Shown piece by piece: positions 8,507 through 16,412 of a stretch of DNA of 64,000 bases. How positions within the stretch are numbered: position 1 is the first letter of the stretch; each line of letters opens with the position of its first letter. The position numbers were made by a program, and so were the translations under genes. Where the stretch lies: the NCBI RefSeq assembly GCF_024622975.1, contig NZ_JANJZT010000004.1, positions 62,001 to 126,000 of the forward strand, given 5' to 3'. Under the pieces are notes generated by a model. The model was not told where the DNA came from. It made no database searches and saw only the letters and a program-made list of their open reading frames with translations. The stretch comes from Blautia caecimuris. GTDB taxonomy: Bacteria; Bacillota; Clostridia; Lachnospirales; Lachnospiraceae.

Positions 8507-9577
8507 CTATCTGGATCCTGCACATTCTTCAATCATGGAAACGATATGGTGAATGGAATCCATCTGGCTGCCTGCCGACATTGCCTGTTCATATTTATGA
8601 CGGTCGGCATACAGATTTCGGATCACTGACAGAAGCTTTTCGTCAGTGATCTCTTCCTCTTCAAGAACCATACTGTAGCCCTGACGTTCAAAGGAACGGG
8701 CGTTAAGAATCTGATCGCCTCTGCTGGCATTGGCGGAAAGCGGAATCAGAAGGTTTGGCTTATGAAGAGCGCTGATCTCGCAGATGGCATTGGCTCCGGC
8801 TCTGGAAATTACAATATCAGCCAGGGCAAAAAGATCAGAAAGCTCTTTTTTGATATATTCAAACTGGACATATCCTTCTGTTCCTTTCAGTGATTCGTCT
8901 GTTTTGCCTTTTCCGCAGAGGTGGATCACCTGGAATTCCTTCAGAAGCTCAGGAAGAATGCTGCGGATGTGTTCATTTACTGACGCGGCTCCAAGACTTC
9001 CTCCGATTACCATCAGCACAGGTTTATCGGAAGTAAAACCGCAGAAAAGGCGTCCGGCTTCTTTATCTCCGCTGAGAAGCTCTTCGCGGATAGGAGTTCC
9101 GGTAAGAACTGCTTTTTCCTGAGGAAGACTTTTTACTGTTTCCGGGAAATTACAGCATATTTTTGAGGCGGAAGAAAGACAGAGCTTATTGGCAAGTCCG
9201 GGAGTCATATCGGATTCGTGGATGATCGCCGGGATTTTGCGCTTCTTTGCAGCGATCACAACAGGAACAGTCACAAAGCCGCCTTTGGAAAATACCACGT
9301 CCGGTTTCAGCTGTTTCAGCAGTTTTTTCGCCTCATGAAAGCCCTTTAATACACGGAAGGGATCTGTGAAATTTTTTACATCAAAGTAACGTCTTAATTT
9401 TCCGGAAGAAATACCGTAATAGGGAATACCAAGCTCTTCGATCAGCTTTTTTTCGATTCCCTCATAGGAACCAATATAGGAAATCTGGTATCCGGCTTCT
9501 TTGAGAGCAGGAATAAGAGCAATGTTTGGAGTGACATGTCCGGCAGTACCTCCGCCGGTAAGTACAATATGTTTCAT
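8507..9577 (-). CDS. murG: UDP-N-acetylglucosamine--undecaprenyl-PP-MurNAc-pentapeptide GlcNAc transferase
   Basis: 356 aa. Starts KHIVLTGGGTAGHVTPNIAL, the glycine-rich signature of MurG, followed by the two Rossmann-like halves of a GT28 enzyme. It makes lipid II on the inner face of the membrane during peptidoglycan synthesis. The ATG at 9577 is preceded by AGGAGG. It is a single minus-strand gene between plus-strand genes, away from the usual dcw cluster; murC is also separate, about 20 kb away. Confidence 0.95.
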   Translation of the reverse strand: MKHIVLTGGGTAGHVTPNIALIPALKEAGYQISYIGSYEGIEKKLIEELGIPYYGISSGKLRRYFDVKNFTDPFRVLKGFHEAKKLLKQLKPDVVFSKGGFVTVPVVIAAKKRKIPAIIHESDMTPGLANKLCLSSASKICCNFPETVKSLPQEKAVLTGTPIREELLSGDKEAGRLFCGFTSDKPVLMVIGGSLGAASVNEHIRSILPELLKEFQVIHLCGKGKTDESLKGTEGYVQFEYIKKELSDLFALADIVISRAGANAICEISALHKPNLLIPLSANASRGDQILNARSFERQGYSMVLEEEEITDEKLLSVIRNLYADRHKYEQAMSAGSQMDSIHHIVSMIEECAGSR

Positions 9578-9677
9578 AGGGGATTCCTCCTGAATAAATC
9601 TTTTTGTTACCAATAAATATGAACCAATGGGAAAGAATTGTCAAGAACACAAAATTTTATTGCAGAAGGCAATCCAG

Positions 9678-9857
9678 AATGAAATTCAGCCGGTTAGAGG
9701 GAACAGAAGAGAGAATGAATACCAGCTGGTTAGAGGAAACAGAAGAGAGAATGAAAATCAGTCGATTATCGGGGACAGCATAGAGAATGAAGCCCATCCG
9801 GTTAGCGGGAGCAGTAACAGAGACAAAATTCCGTTGGTTTCTGGAAATAGTCATGGG
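9678..9857 (+). repeat. Five degenerate 36-bp tandem repeats
   Basis: Five consecutive 36-bp units begin at 9678, 9714, 9750, 9786 and 9822. Units 1 and 2 are nearly identical; 3-5 are diverged. In frame they encode 12-residue units of the form NExQxVRGNRRE. The frame is open through the tract into the DUF4367-like gene, but no ribosome site precedes the tract. Confidence 0.8.
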
Positions 9858-9929
9858 GCAGTTCAGAGAAATTATGGAGAGCAGGAAAATCAATACAAAT
9901 GTCTGAGAATACAGCACTGGGAGAAAACC

Positions 9930-10871
9930 ATGGAAAATAAAGATAAAAGGAATGGAAAACAACAGAATAATCAGGCATCAGACAGAGAAAAAAGGGTATT
10001 TTTAGATGAGCAGTATGTGAAAACAGCTGCGCAGATGGAACGGGAACTTTTTGCAGACAAAGATTTTGAAGACTATGAGCCTGAGGACAGTGAAGCAGAA
10101 GCCCGTTCATATGAAAAACTGGTCAACAGACTGAGGAAAGAGGGGGTATACAGAGAAGAGTTTGCGGATATGGCAGAGTTTCCAGGCATAGAAGAAGTGG
10201 ATGCAGAAGAAGCTCCGGGAACAAAAGAAGCCATGGACGAAGAAGATATAAAAGCTCCACAGTTTCCTTCTTCTGGCAGAAAAAAATATGCCAGGGTACA
10301 TGTGGGAAAAGTGGCTGGTGTTGCGCTTCTGTGCTGCGCCTGTATATTTGCAGCCAGTATGACAAGCCAGGCAAACAGAAATTATCTGGTGAACAATATA
10401 CGTGTGTGGAGTGGAAATGATACAAAGACTGTAGTTGGTAACAGTGATCAGAATGAAAATGTGGATACGGCAGAGTATGAAGTTGTGGAAGAAATTGAGA
10501 AACAGTTGGGAGTAGAAGTGCCGGAATTTTACTACAGGCCAAATGGGTTTGAGTTTGTAAGTTATGAGATAGATGTTTTTGCGAATCTTGCAAGGGTTGA
10601 ATACGAATATCAGAATAATATTATTTTATTTGTAATTGATACACAGAATGTTGATACTGCAAGCCGAATTATCAGTATGGATGAAGCAAAAGAAGCAGGT
10701 GTTGTTAAAAGCGAAGAGGGATCAGAGATAATTATAGAAAAGATTCAAGGGAAAATAGATGAGAAGCCGAGTTATTTAGCCCAATGGGAATTAAACGATA
10801 CCATATATTATATGTCGGGAAGAATAGAAGAACAGGAATTAAAAAAAATATTGGAACAAATGAAATTTTAG
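9930..10871 (+). CDS. DUF4367-like single-pass membrane protein, possible anti-sigma factor
   Basis: 313 aa from the ATG at 9930; the frame is open from 9627 and would add 101 residues including the 12-aa repeats. An acidic cytosolic N-terminal region is followed by one membrane segment (GVALLCCACIFAAS) and an extracellular domain. The C-terminal ~120 residues resemble DUF4367, ending in the typical Trp...Tyr-x-(M/L)-x-Gly...EL pattern. DUF4367 proteins often partner ECF sigma factors, and one lies upstream at 7961-8494, separated by murG on the other strand. The start is uncertain, and the anti-sigma role is inference. Confidence 0.6.
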   Translation: MENKDKRNGKQQNNQASDREKRVFLDEQYVKTAAQMERELFADKDFEDYEPEDSEAEARSYEKLVNRLRKEGVYREEFADMAEFPGIEEVDAEEAPGTKEAMDEEDIKAPQFPSSGRKKYARVHVGKVAGVALLCCACIFAASMTSQANRNYLVNNIRVWSGNDTKTVVGNSDQNENVDTAEYEVVEEIEKQLGVEVPEFYYRPNGFEFVSYEIDVFANLARVEYEYQNNIILFVIDTQNVDTASRIISMDEAKEAGVVKSEEGSEIIIEKIQGKIDEKPSYLAQWELNDTIYYMSGRIEEQELKKILEQMKF

Positions 10872-10886
10872 CGTGATTTTTAAAAA

Positions 10887-10900
10887 GTTTTGTCGTATTA
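10887..10900 (+). repeat. GTTTTGTCGTA inverted repeat, left copy
   Basis: GTTTTGTCGTATTA lies just upstream of the DUF6147-like gene. Its first 11 bases recur inverted at 11604-11614, and TTTGTCGTATT (10889-10899) recurs inverted at 11649-11659. Confidence 0.6.
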
Positions 10901-10940
10901 CTTATGTAAGGGTTGGTTGCAGAGGAAAGGAGGGATAACA

Positions 10941-11414
10941 ATCAGTAGATGGAAACGGATGCTGGGGATTGGTTTGGTGGCTGGAATCCTTGCATTGGGA
11001 AATGCAACAATGGTTTCTGCTCAACCGCTCAGTATTATGGATGAGGTAGAAACTTCAGCAGATTATGCGGAAGATACCAGCTACAGTCTGCTTCGTGGAA
11101 ATCATCTGAATCTGGGAACTGTAAAGGTTCAGAGATTATCCAGTAATGAGATCACTATTTATGGACTGACTCAGTGTCATCATACCTGCGACAAGGTATA
11201 TTTATCCTTGTACCTTGAGCGTAAAGTAAACGGAAGTTACGGTACTTACAAATACTGGGAATTTACTGCAGATGATGCAACAAGCCTCAGCCGAGGATTA
11301 AATGTTGCAGTTCCCAGCGGTACTTATTATCGTGTGCGCGGCTATCATGCTGCCAAGGACGGAACTACTAAAGAGTCAACATCTACGCTTACTCAGGGCA
11401 TACTGATTAAGTAA
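10941..11414 (+). CDS. DUF6147-like small secreted protein, probable ATC start
   Basis: About 157 aa. An N-terminal signal peptide (MLGIGLVAGILALGNAT, likely cut after VSA) precedes a mature domain of ~125 residues rich in beta-strand patterns, with two Cys in QCHHTCDK. It resembles DUF6147 secreted proteins of Firmicutes; function unknown. Start choice: the perfect AAAGGAGGG site at 10926-10934 lies six bases before an in-frame ATC at 10941, with no ATG, GTG or TTG at that distance. TTG at 10890 or 10917 lies upstream of or inside the site, and the next ATG (10959) is 24 bases after it. Inverted repeats flank the gene. Confidence 0.6.
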   Translation: MSRWKRMLGIGLVAGILALGNATMVSAQPLSIMDEVETSADYAEDTSYSLLRGNHLNLGTVKVQRLSSNEITIYGLTQCHHTCDKVYLSLYLERKVNGSYGTYKYWEFTADDATSLSRGLNVAVPSGTYYRVRGYHAAKDGTTKESTSTLTQGILIK

Positions 11415-11601
11415 TCATGCGGATTTCCGGGGTATAAGGGACGATACTTCTGGAAAGAAACAAATTTTTGGACATACAAAACGAAAAACTGAATAGCGGA
11501 GCATGGGTGCAGACTGCAGGATGTACAGAAAAAAGAACTGTCAACCGCCATTACCATCAGGCAGCGCGAAATGCTCGCATTAGTAACTGGTAAACAATGA
11601 G

Positions 11602-11660
11602 ATTACGACAAAACATTTGTTAGACGTGTAAAAAATAACTCGTCAACGAATACGACAAAC
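11602..11660 (-). repeat. Two inverted copies of the TTTGTCGTA repeat
   Basis: ATTACGACAAAAC (11602-11614) and AATACGACAAAC (11649-11660) are inverted partners of 10887-10900. With the left copy they bracket the DUF6147-like gene in a ~770-bp segment. Confidence 0.6.
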
Positions 11661-11670
11661 CTTTGAGGGC

Positions 11671-11707
11671 AGGGCAGGATCTGAGTATTCTGTCCTGTCT
11701 TCTTTTT
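11671..11707 (+). terminator. Intrinsic terminator
   Basis: AGGGCAGGA (11671-11679) pairs with TCCTGTCTT (11693-11701), two G-T pairs included, followed by a T-rich tract. Confidence 0.6.
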
Positions 11708-11799
11708 GAAAAACAACTGTTAAAATCACGGAGAATCGTGTATAATAATTATAAAATATTCCAATTTAATAAAGATTGTCTGACAAAGGGGGCTTGCAT

Positions 11800-13416
11800 A
11801 TGAAGATTACATTTATCGGTGCAACGCACGAAGTGACAGGAAGCTGCTACTATCTGGAAGCAGCGGGAAAAAAGTTTCTGGTAGACTGCGGTATGGAGCA
11901 GGGGCCGGATTATTATGAAAACAGGGATATTCCGGGAAATCCTGCTGATATTGATTTTGTGTTGCTGACCCATGCTCATATGGATCATTCCGGTAATCTT
12001 CCTGCAATTTATGCCAAAGGCTTTCAGGGACCGGTTTATGCCACAGATGCCACCTGCAATCTTTGCGACATTATGCTTCGCGACAGCGCTCATATACAGA
12101 TGTTTGAGGCTGAGTGGAGAAACCGTAAGGGACGCCGCCAGGGCAAGCCGGAATTTATTCCCGCGTATACTATGGAAGATGCAATGGGAGTGATCCGGAA
12201 TTTTGTTTCCTGTCCTTATGAAAAAACAGTGAAGCCTGCAGAGGGAATTGAGGTACGGTTTGTAGATGCGGGGCATCTTCTGGGATCGGCAAGTATTGAG
12301 ATTACGATCACAGAAGGGGACACAAAGAAAAAAATTGTTTTTTCCGGGGATATTGGAAATACAAATCAACCGTTGATCAAAGATCCTACCTGGCTTCACG
12401 AGGCAGATTATGTAGTCATGGAATCCACTTATGGTGACAGAAGCCATGGAGACAGACCGGACTATGTAGGTCTTCTCAGTGAGGTTATTCAGAGAACCTT
12501 TGACAGGGGAGGAAATCTGGTGATTCCTTCTTTTGCTGTAGGACGTACACAGGAAATGCTGTATTTTATCCGGCAGATCAAAGAAGAGGGAAGAGTGAAG
12601 GGCCACGGGAACTTTAAGGTATATGTGGACAGCCCGCTGGCAAACGAAGCAACAACGATCTTTGGGGAACACAGATATGACTGTTTTGATGAGGAGGCCG
12701 TTGCCCTGACCAGAAAGGGAATTAACCCTTTAAGCTTTCCGGGACTGAAAACTTCTGTTACCAGTGATGATTCCCGGGCAATCAACTTTGACGAGGACTG
12801 CAAGGTGATCATATCCGCAAGCGGAATGTGCGACGCCGGCCGTATCAAGCATCATCTGAAGCATAATCTATGGAATAAAAAGAATACGATTCTTTTTGTG
12901 GGATATCAGGCAGTGGGAACACTGGGAAGAGCTCTTCTGGAAGGAGCAACAGAGGTGAAGCTGTTTGGAGAGGAAATCCATGTGGAGGCAGAAATCTGTC
13001 AGATGCCGGGAATCAGTGGTCATGCAGATGTGAACGGTCTTCTTGACTGGATCGGAGCCTTTGAAGGCAAACCTCAGAAGGTATTTGTAACTCACGGAGA
13101 CGATACGGTTACGGAACTTTTTGCCGACAGGCTCAGGGAAGAAAAAGGACTGGATGCAGTGGCGCCTTTCAGCGGAACAGTTTATGATCTGAAGGATAAT
13201 GTATGCATTTATGAGACAACGGGAGTGAAGCTTGAAAGAATACACATTTCCTCCAGAAGCAGTAAAGCGGCCAGAGCCTTTGAAAAACTGGTTGCAATGG
13301 GTCAGAGGCTTCTGTCTGTTATTAAAAAGAATGAGGGATGTCCAAATAAAGATTTGGATCGTTTTGCCAGAGAAATTCAGTCCCTTTGTGATAAATGGGA
13401 CAGAAAAGACGGATAA
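11800..13416 (+). CDS. Beta-CASP metallo-beta-lactamase-fold RNA hydrolase
   Basis: 538 aa. The metal site THAHMDHSG (His58, His60, Asp62, His63) marks the metallo-beta-lactamase fold. A beta-CASP insert and a C-terminal RMMBL segment (GISGHADVNGLLDWI) place it with CPSF73/YsgC-like nucleases. The last ~90 residues are an extra helical tail. Likely an RNA exo- or endonuclease in the cytosol, distinct from RNase J. The ATG at 11800 follows AAAGGGGG; an ATG 24 bases earlier has no ribosome site. Family assignment is firm, RNA substrate unknown. Confidence 0.88.
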   Translation: MKITFIGATHEVTGSCYYLEAAGKKFLVDCGMEQGPDYYENRDIPGNPADIDFVLLTHAHMDHSGNLPAIYAKGFQGPVYATDATCNLCDIMLRDSAHIQMFEAEWRNRKGRRQGKPEFIPAYTMEDAMGVIRNFVSCPYEKTVKPAEGIEVRFVDAGHLLGSASIEITITEGDTKKKIVFSGDIGNTNQPLIKDPTWLHEADYVVMESTYGDRSHGDRPDYVGLLSEVIQRTFDRGGNLVIPSFAVGRTQEMLYFIRQIKEEGRVKGHGNFKVYVDSPLANEATTIFGEHRYDCFDEEAVALTRKGINPLSFPGLKTSVTSDDSRAINFDEDCKVIISASGMCDAGRIKHHLKHNLWNKKNTILFVGYQAVGTLGRALLEGATEVKLFGEEIHVEAEICQMPGISGHADVNGLLDWIGAFEGKPQKVFVTHGDDTVTELFADRLREEKGLDAVAPFSGTVYDLKDNVCIYETTGVKLERIHISSRSSKAARAFEKLVAMGQRLLSVIKKNEGCPNKDLDRFAREIQSLCDKWDRKDG

Positions 13417-13420
13417 CAGA

Positions 13421-13462
13421 AAAACGGCTGCGGAATCCTGATGGGATTCTGCAGCCGCTTTT
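13421..13462. terminator. Bidirectional intrinsic terminator
   Basis: A 14-bp stem, 13425-13438 with 13444-13457 (one G-T pair), flanked by A on the left and T on the right. It serves both the plus-strand hydrolase and the minus-strand TSCPD gene. Confidence 0.8.
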
Positions 13463-13481
13463 ATCTTCTGTTGTAAATAAA

Positions 13482-13724
13482 TCAGGCCAGAGCTTCTTTT
13501 AAAGCTTTTGATAACTGATCCGGGCAGGATGTAGGACGTACACCGCAACGGATTCCCTCAAGGCGGCGGATCGCTTCCTCTGCCTCCATGCCTTCTACAA
13601 GACGGGCAACGCCCTGAGTATTTCCGGAGCAGCCGCCCTGGAATTTTACATTGTGTATTTTTTTCTGGTCGTCCAGCTCAAATTCAATGGCGCTGGAGCA
13701 TACGCCGCTTGTTTTGTATCTCAT
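13482..13724 (-). CDS. TSCPD domain protein (TIGR03905 type)
   Basis: 80 aa. The C-terminal half reads CGVRPTSCPDQLSKAL, containing the TSCPD motif for which the domain is named; additional Cys in GVCSS and GGCSG could bind metal. Small free-standing TSCPD proteins are common in Clostridia and have no established function; the domain also occurs at the C-terminus of some B12-dependent ribonucleotide reductases. A GGAGGA ribosome site precedes the ATG at 13724. Confidence 0.85.
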   Translation of the reverse strand: MRYKTSGVCSSAIEFELDDQKKIHNVKFQGGCSGNTQGVARLVEGMEAEEAIRRLEGIRCGVRPTSCPDQLSKALKEALA

Positions 13725-14052
13725 TTGTTTTCCTCCTGATGTATTTGGATTTTAAGTACTGTTCATTTGGAAATATCACGCCTGATGTAATCCGGCATGC
13801 AGATGTGAACAGTAACAGTTTTCTGTAACACATTATAGCAGAATTTAAAAAAAGTTTCCATATAAACGAAACTTTTGTTATAATGTATCATGAATAAGCA
13901 GATGACGGCTTACAGCCGCGTCCTGCCAGGTATTCTGGTATATACCCAAATACCGGAATATACAGATCAAAATGCCATTGCCGATGATTCGGAATGCATT
14001 TTGCCTAAACTGATAAAACAGATTACAGACCATAAGACAGGAGAATTTTGTT
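13725..14052. other. Intergenic region with structured mtnN leader
   Basis: 328 bp. ACTGTTCA near 13759 recurs inverted as TGAACAGT near 13806. A promoter overlapped by a palindrome lies at 13851-13884. Two hairpins follow in the untranslated leader: 13930-13941 with 13950-13963 (one bulge), and CAAAATGC 13968-13975 with GCATTTTG 13996-14003. A short frame starting at 13890 has no ribosome site and is not called as a gene. Confidence 0.5.
13851..13884 (+). promoter_or_regulatory. mtnN promoter overlapped by a palindrome
   Basis: TTTCCA (13855-13860), 18-bp spacer, TATAAT (13879-13884). AAAGTTTC (13851-13858) is a perfect inverted copy of GAAACTTT (13868-13875), covering the -35 box and spacer, as an operator would. 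Confidence 0.5.
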
Positions 14053-14757
14053 ATGAGATGTATTGGAATTATAGGAGCAATGAGCGATGAGGTTGCAGGA
14101 CTGAAGGCTCTTATGCAGGATACACAGATTATAAGAAAGGCTTCCATGGAGTTCTACTCAGGAATCCTGGAAGGAAAAAAAGTAGTTGTTGTACAGTCCG
14201 GCATCGGAAAAGTTAATGCAACTGTCTGTACACAGATCCTGATCGATGACTTTCAGGCAGAGGTTGTGATCAACACAGGAATTGCAGGAAGTCTGAATAA
14301 TGATATTAATATTGGAGACATTGTAGTTTCTACCGATCTGGTTCATCATGATGTGGATGCAGGCGCTTTTGGATATAAAAAAGGACAGGTTCCGGATATG
14401 GACGTATTTTCTTTTGGAAGCGACGACGCTCTTCGCAGTCTGGCAGTAAAGGTGTGCAGAGAGGTAAATCCGGATATTCAGGTATTTGAGGGAAGAATTG
14501 CTTCCGGAGATCAGTTTGTGGCAGATCAGGGAGTAAAGGACGTTATTGTCAGCGAATTTGGCGCTTATGCAGTTGAAATGGAAGGCGCTGCTATCGCACA
14601 TGCCGCATATCTGAACCATGTGCCGTGTCTGGTGGTCCGCGCGATTTCTGACAAGGCAGACGGAAGTGCGGAAGTAGATTATCCTGCTTTTGAGAAGCTG
14701 GCGATTGAGCACAGCATGAAGCTTACCAGAAGAATACTGAGAGAGATGCAGGCATAA
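14053..14757 (+). CDS. mtnN: 5'-methylthioadenosine/S-adenosylhomocysteine nucleosidase
   Basis: 234 aa. Opens IGIIGAMSDEVAGLKALMQD, the MtnN/Pfs N-terminus, with the catalytic region containing EMEGAAIAH and the final SDKADGSAEVDY. It splits MTA to adenine and methylthioribose, SAH to S-ribosylhomocysteine, and 5'-deoxyadenosine to 5-deoxyribose. An ACAGGAGA ribosome site supports the ATG at 14053. The methylthioribose it yields would be the substrate for the MtnK/MtnA homologues 30 kb downstream. The leader looks structured. Confidence 0.95.
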   Translation: MRCIGIIGAMSDEVAGLKALMQDTQIIRKASMEFYSGILEGKKVVVVQSGIGKVNATVCTQILIDDFQAEVVINTGIAGSLNNDINIGDIVVSTDLVHHDVDAGAFGYKKGQVPDMDVFSFGSDDALRSLAVKVCREVNPDIQVFEGRIASGDQFVADQGVKDVIVSEFGAYAVEMEGAAIAHAAYLNHVPCLVVRAISDKADGSAEVDYPAFEKLAIEHSMKLTRRILREMQA

Positions 14758-14823
14758 AAAGTCACATCTGAGCTTTTGTCGCATAGTTTAAAGAAGAAGT
14801 CTGGAATAAGCAGGAGCCTGTCT

Positions 14824-15189
14824 ATGTATTATGATGAATTTTTTCCGTTTTACGCAGCATATGCAGATCCTTTACTTTATGAAAGAGAAAATATACAGGA
14901 AAAGGAATTTGCGCTGATGAAATCCTGGTATCCGGAAAGTGTCCGCAGGCTGCAGGAAAGGGTGGAACAGGAATGTCAGCTTCTGGATTATGAAGGAAGC
15001 CGTATTTATGACGAGTATCCGGATCGATGGATGCTGCGCCGGATGTGCAGGGATATCAGGGAAACAGAAGAAAATACAATGGAGGCTCAGATGGTGTCTT
15101 CGGAAAAGCTGGAAGAACTGACAGAGGTGCTTCTGTACCAGGAGATATCCAGAAGACGATGCAGAAGGCGAAGATGCCGCGGATACTGA
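14824..15189 (+). CDS. Hypothetical protein
   Basis: 121 aa, not recognised. It is charged and probably helical, begins MYYDEFFPFYAAYADPLLYE and ends with an Arg/Cys-rich tail (SRRRCRRRRCRGY) that could bind nucleic acid or metal. The ATG at 14824 has a CAGGAG site seven bases upstream; an ATG at 14776 does not. It follows mtnN by 66 bp and precedes the methyltransferase by 50 bp on the same strand, so it may be in an operon with them. Confidence 0.6.
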   Translation: MYYDEFFPFYAAYADPLLYERENIQEKEFALMKSWYPESVRRLQERVEQECQLLDYEGSRIYDEYPDRWMLRRMCRDIRETEENTMEAQMVSSEKLEELTEVLLYQEISRRRCRRRRCRGY

Positions 15190-15239
15190 AACAGGCAGGA
15201 CAGAACGCCTGAATAAAGGCGAGAAAGAGTTATACAGAA

Positions 15240-16406
15240 ATGATGAAAACATTACAGGAATTTTTGGAGGAGCAGATCAGTGAGGAGCTGATCCTTGCCG
15301 TACTCAGCGGCAGCAGAAAAAAGGAAATTCCCTCAAGAGTGAGAATACGTCCGGTGGAGCTGAAGGGCAGGATCCTGTATCAGGCCTCATCCACAGTGGG
15401 GACAAAGGTTCTTCACGAAAATTATACCAGAAAAGAGCTTCTTGCCTATATGGAGCAGGCTCTTGCAGGAGATTATTCTCAGCTGCAGGTACAGGGCAGC
15501 AGCGCGGACGGCAGTGTTCTTGTAAGCAAAAAAGGAAAACAGACCATTAAAGTGAAGCCCCATGCTGTAAAAAAGCCTGCAAAAATACTTTCGCACAACA
15601 GGGTAAAGCAGTATATCCTTCCGGAAGGAAAGCCGGTTCCTTTTCTGGTGGATCTGGGAGTTATGAGCCCGGAGGGAAAGGTTCATGTTTCTGCTTATGA
15701 TAAATATAAACAGATCAACCGTTTTCTGGAATTTATAGAGGATATCCTTCCCCGCCTTTCCAGGGACAGAGAGATTACGATTGTGGATTTTGGCTGCGGA
15801 AAATCATATCTGACCTTTGCCATGTATTATTTTTTACGGGAGCTGAGAGGGTATGATGTGAATATCATCGGGCTTGACCTGAAGGCAGATGTGATTGAAA
15901 ACTGCAGCCGTCTGGCGGAAAGCTACGGATATGACAAACTGCATTTCTGTCAGGGGGATATAGCCGGATATGAAGGTCTCCAGAAGGTGGATATGGTAGT
16001 TACCCTGCATGCCTGCGACAAGGCAACGGATTATGCTCTGGCAAAGGCTGTGGAGTGGGATGCAGAAGTGATTTTTTCCGTACCCTGCTGTCAGCATGAG
16101 CTGAACAGTAAGATCAGCAGCGAGCTTCTGGAGCCGGTTTTAAAATACGGTATTTTAAAAGAAAGGATGTCGGCTCTTATTACAGACGGAATCCGGGCAA
16201 ATCTTCTGGAATCCAAAGGATATTCCACACAGATCCTGGAATTTATTGATATGGAGCACACACCTAAGAATCTGCTGATCCGGGCAGTAAAAAGCGGAAA
16301 AGAGCAGAGCACAGACAAGCTGAAAAAAATGACAGAGGCTCTTAATGGGGAGCTTACGCTGGAGCAGCTTCTTTATCCCCGGGATAATGAGAAGGGAGCG
16401 GTGTAA
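15240..16406 (+). CDS. Class I SAM-dependent methyltransferase (METTL25/RrnAD-like)
   Basis: 388 aa. After a ~170-residue N-terminal region, residues about 178-195 form the SAM-binding motif I (IVDFGCGKSYLTFAMYYFL), followed by the acidic strand LDLKAD and a later SVPCCQHEL motif near 285, typical of the family related to METTL25/RRNAD1. The substrate (RNA or protein) is not known. Two adjacent ATGs at 15240 and 15243 are possible starts. Six bases separate it from the next gene, suggesting an operon. Confidence 0.75.
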   Translation: MMKTLQEFLEEQISEELILAVLSGSRKKEIPSRVRIRPVELKGRILYQASSTVGTKVLHENYTRKELLAYMEQALAGDYSQLQVQGSSADGSVLVSKKGKQTIKVKPHAVKKPAKILSHNRVKQYILPEGKPVPFLVDLGVMSPEGKVHVSAYDKYKQINRFLEFIEDILPRLSRDREITIVDFGCGKSYLTFAMYYFLRELRGYDVNIIGLDLKADVIENCSRLAESYGYDKLHFCQGDIAGYEGLQKVDMVVTLHACDKATDYALAKAVEWDAEVIFSVPCCQHELNSKISSELLEPVLKYGILKERMSALITDGIRANLLESKGYSTQILEFIDMEHTPKNLLIRAVKSGKEQSTDKLKKMTEALNGELTLEQLLYPRDNEKGAV

Positions 16407-16412
16407 AGGCAG

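Larger units (their letters stand above)
11415..11799. other. Gap with inverted-repeat copies and a terminator
   Basis: 385 bp without a convincing gene. It holds two inverted copies of the repeat at 10887 (11604-11614 and 11649-11660) and an intrinsic terminator (11671-11707). A stop-to-stop frame of about 33 codons ends at 11600 with RQREMLALVTGKQ; it has no start and may be a fragment of a lost gene. A-T rich promoter-like sequence precedes the metallo-hydrolase gene. Confidence 0.5.

Noticed and set aside
9678-9857. CRISPR array
   Set aside because: The repeats are contiguous without spacers, degenerate and coding-phased.
13890-14090. Short open frame in the mtnN leader
   Set aside because: No ribosome site, overlaps the mtnN start and two hairpins; more likely untranslated leader.
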